DNA from: Candidatus Methanophagales archaeon ANME-1-THS
GTDB lineage: Archaea; Halobacteriota; Syntropharchaeia; Alkanophagales; Methanospirareceae
NCBI GenBank assembly: GCA_004212135.1
Contig: RXIE01000070.1
Span: 1-14,999 of the forward strand
Length of the DNA: 14,999 nt
Direction of reading: 5' to 3'
Below the pieces are notes generated by a model. It had not been told where the DNA came from and did not search any database. It was given only the letters and a program-made list of their open reading frames with translations. Numbering within the stretch: position 1 is the stretch's first letter; the number at the start of each line of letters is the position of its first letter. Both the position numbers and the translations under genes were made by a program. Positions 14,291 through 14,999 of this stretch are shown here, piece by piece.

Positions 14291-14999
14291 ATGGGTTTAT
14301 TTGGGAAGCATCATCCAAAAATGCTGAAAACGCAAAAGATCAATTACTCAGACTTATATTTCCAATTGCGGCTCTCTCGGGGCGATCTCTCCCTGAAGCC
14401 GATTTTTATTGCCGCTAGTGTCGAGCTCGGGAACAGCACCACGAAAGCGATCCTGACGGCTACGGATCTGAAAAGTGGAAGAACATATATCCTCGACAAG
14501 GTCGTAAGGATGACGCGGGAGGCTATCACCCACACGCATGTTTTTTGCCACACGATCAGCCTGGTGGACCTTTCCGAGGATACCATCGCGGAATTGGTGA
14601 AAAAGACGCTGCTCGAATGTGCACAATCCGCCGGAATAACGATCGACGATTTGCATTTCGTCGTACGATCGACCGGCGTGACCGCATGTTTCTCAAAGGT
14701 TGAGGAGGTTGAAGGCGTGATAAAAGCACTGGCAAAGGGATGCCTGCTCGCAGGTGTTCCACCCCGGAAGATGATCTCCCCCATGCTGATCGAGAATATC
14801 CCCCCAGATTTGCGGGCGTTCTCACGGATGACAAAGACGTATTTTGATGGTGCTGTGACGGGCACATGCCCGCCTAGTGGCGAATCCATCGTGGGGAATG
14901 AGATGGAGGGCGAGCTCGTCACTTCAGGACTTAAAGAAGCGGCTAAATGGCTGAATGTGGATTTCAGAAGTGCTGTTCTCTCTTTGGACTTCGGCACCA
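14291..14999 (+). CDS. Methanogenesis marker protein 14 (partial, C-terminus beyond the window)
   Basis: The open frame from ATG 14291 continues 236 codons to the window edge. AGGAGG (14275-14280) lies 10 nt upstream. The protein reads MGLFGKHHPKMLKTQKINYS, and then IAASVELGNSTTKAILTATD (about residues 41-60), an ASKHA-like phosphate-binding pattern. DKVVRMTREAITHTHVFCHT and VRSTGVTACF follow, and SLDFGT stands close to the edge. This matches, from memory, the family annotated as methanogenesis marker 14, distantly like the EutA/MutL reactivating factors. Its exact role is unknown; reactivation of a corrinoid enzyme such as Mtr is an attractive idea given the divergent mtr operon. The full protein is expected to be about twice as long. 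Confidence 0.8.
   Translation, partial: MGLFGKHHPKMLKTQKINYSDLYFQLRLSRGDLSLKPIFIAASVELGNSTTKAILTATDLKSGRTYILDKVVRMTREAITHTHVFCHTISLVDLSEDTIAELVKKTLLECAQSAGITIDDLHFVVRSTGVTACFSKVEEVEGVIKALAKGCLLAGVPPRKMISPMLIENIPPDLRAFSRMTKTYFDGAVTGTCPPSGESIVGNEMEGELVTSGLKEAAKWLNVDFRSAVLSLDFGT

Noticed and set aside
14344..14997. Minus-strand frame of 217 codons
   Set aside because: It overlaps the marker-14 frame on the other strand, which has family motifs, a good ribosome site and a promoter.
1..14999. CRISPR array, insertion sequence or phage genes
   Set aside because: No regularly spaced repeats, transposase or integrase motifs, or phage structural genes were seen. The only repeat-like units are the twin hairpin and short words reported above.

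Overview
The window comes from a euryarchaeal methanogen, or a close relative that runs the pathway in reverse (an anaerobic methane or alkane oxidiser). The diagnostic genes are a complete eight-gene Mtr operon (methyl-tetrahydromethanopterin:coenzyme M methyltransferase), mcrC, and the start of the gene for methanogenesis marker protein 14. TATA-type promoters, starts that look leaderless, an archaeal initiator tRNA-Met and an EndoQ-type repair nuclease all agree with Archaea. The genus cannot be fixed from the sequence alone.

Layout. Positions 1-977 (minus) hold an EndoQ-type PHP nuclease cut by the window edge, and initiator tRNA-Met (985-1059, minus) lies 7 nt upstream of it. After a 250-nt spacer, a large plus-strand gene (1317-3533) fuses an asparagine-synthase-like half to a diphthine-ammonia ligase (Dph6-like) half. 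A twin-hairpin palindromic element forms the linker. Two small plus-strand genes of unknown role follow (3621-4162).

From 8873 down to 4190 everything is on the minus strand: two tandem U32-family proteins, a 122-aa Cys-containing protein, mcrC, a class I amidotransferase-like protein and a SAM methyltransferase. Three of the junctions are stop/start overlaps (ATGA, GTGA, ATGA), so the genes appear translationally coupled in two small groups.

From 14123 down to 9023 (minus) lies mtrEDCBAFGH, tightly packed and ended by T-rich terminator sequence. The 167-nt divergent spacer (14124-14290) carries a TATA box for each direction and a palindrome. On its other side the marker-14 gene runs off the right edge.

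How the parts fit. Mtr moves a methyl group between tetrahydromethanopterin and coenzyme M while pumping sodium ions, and McrC belongs to the machinery that activates the next enzyme, methyl-coenzyme M reductase. The genes around mcrC and the U32 pair are the least understood here. They are candidates for cofactor or MCR maturation, or for an oxygen-independent hydroxylation, but these roles are inferred from context.

A possible artefact: the first 26 bases of the window match 2628-2653 exactly in inverted orientation, which suggests a chimeric contig end.
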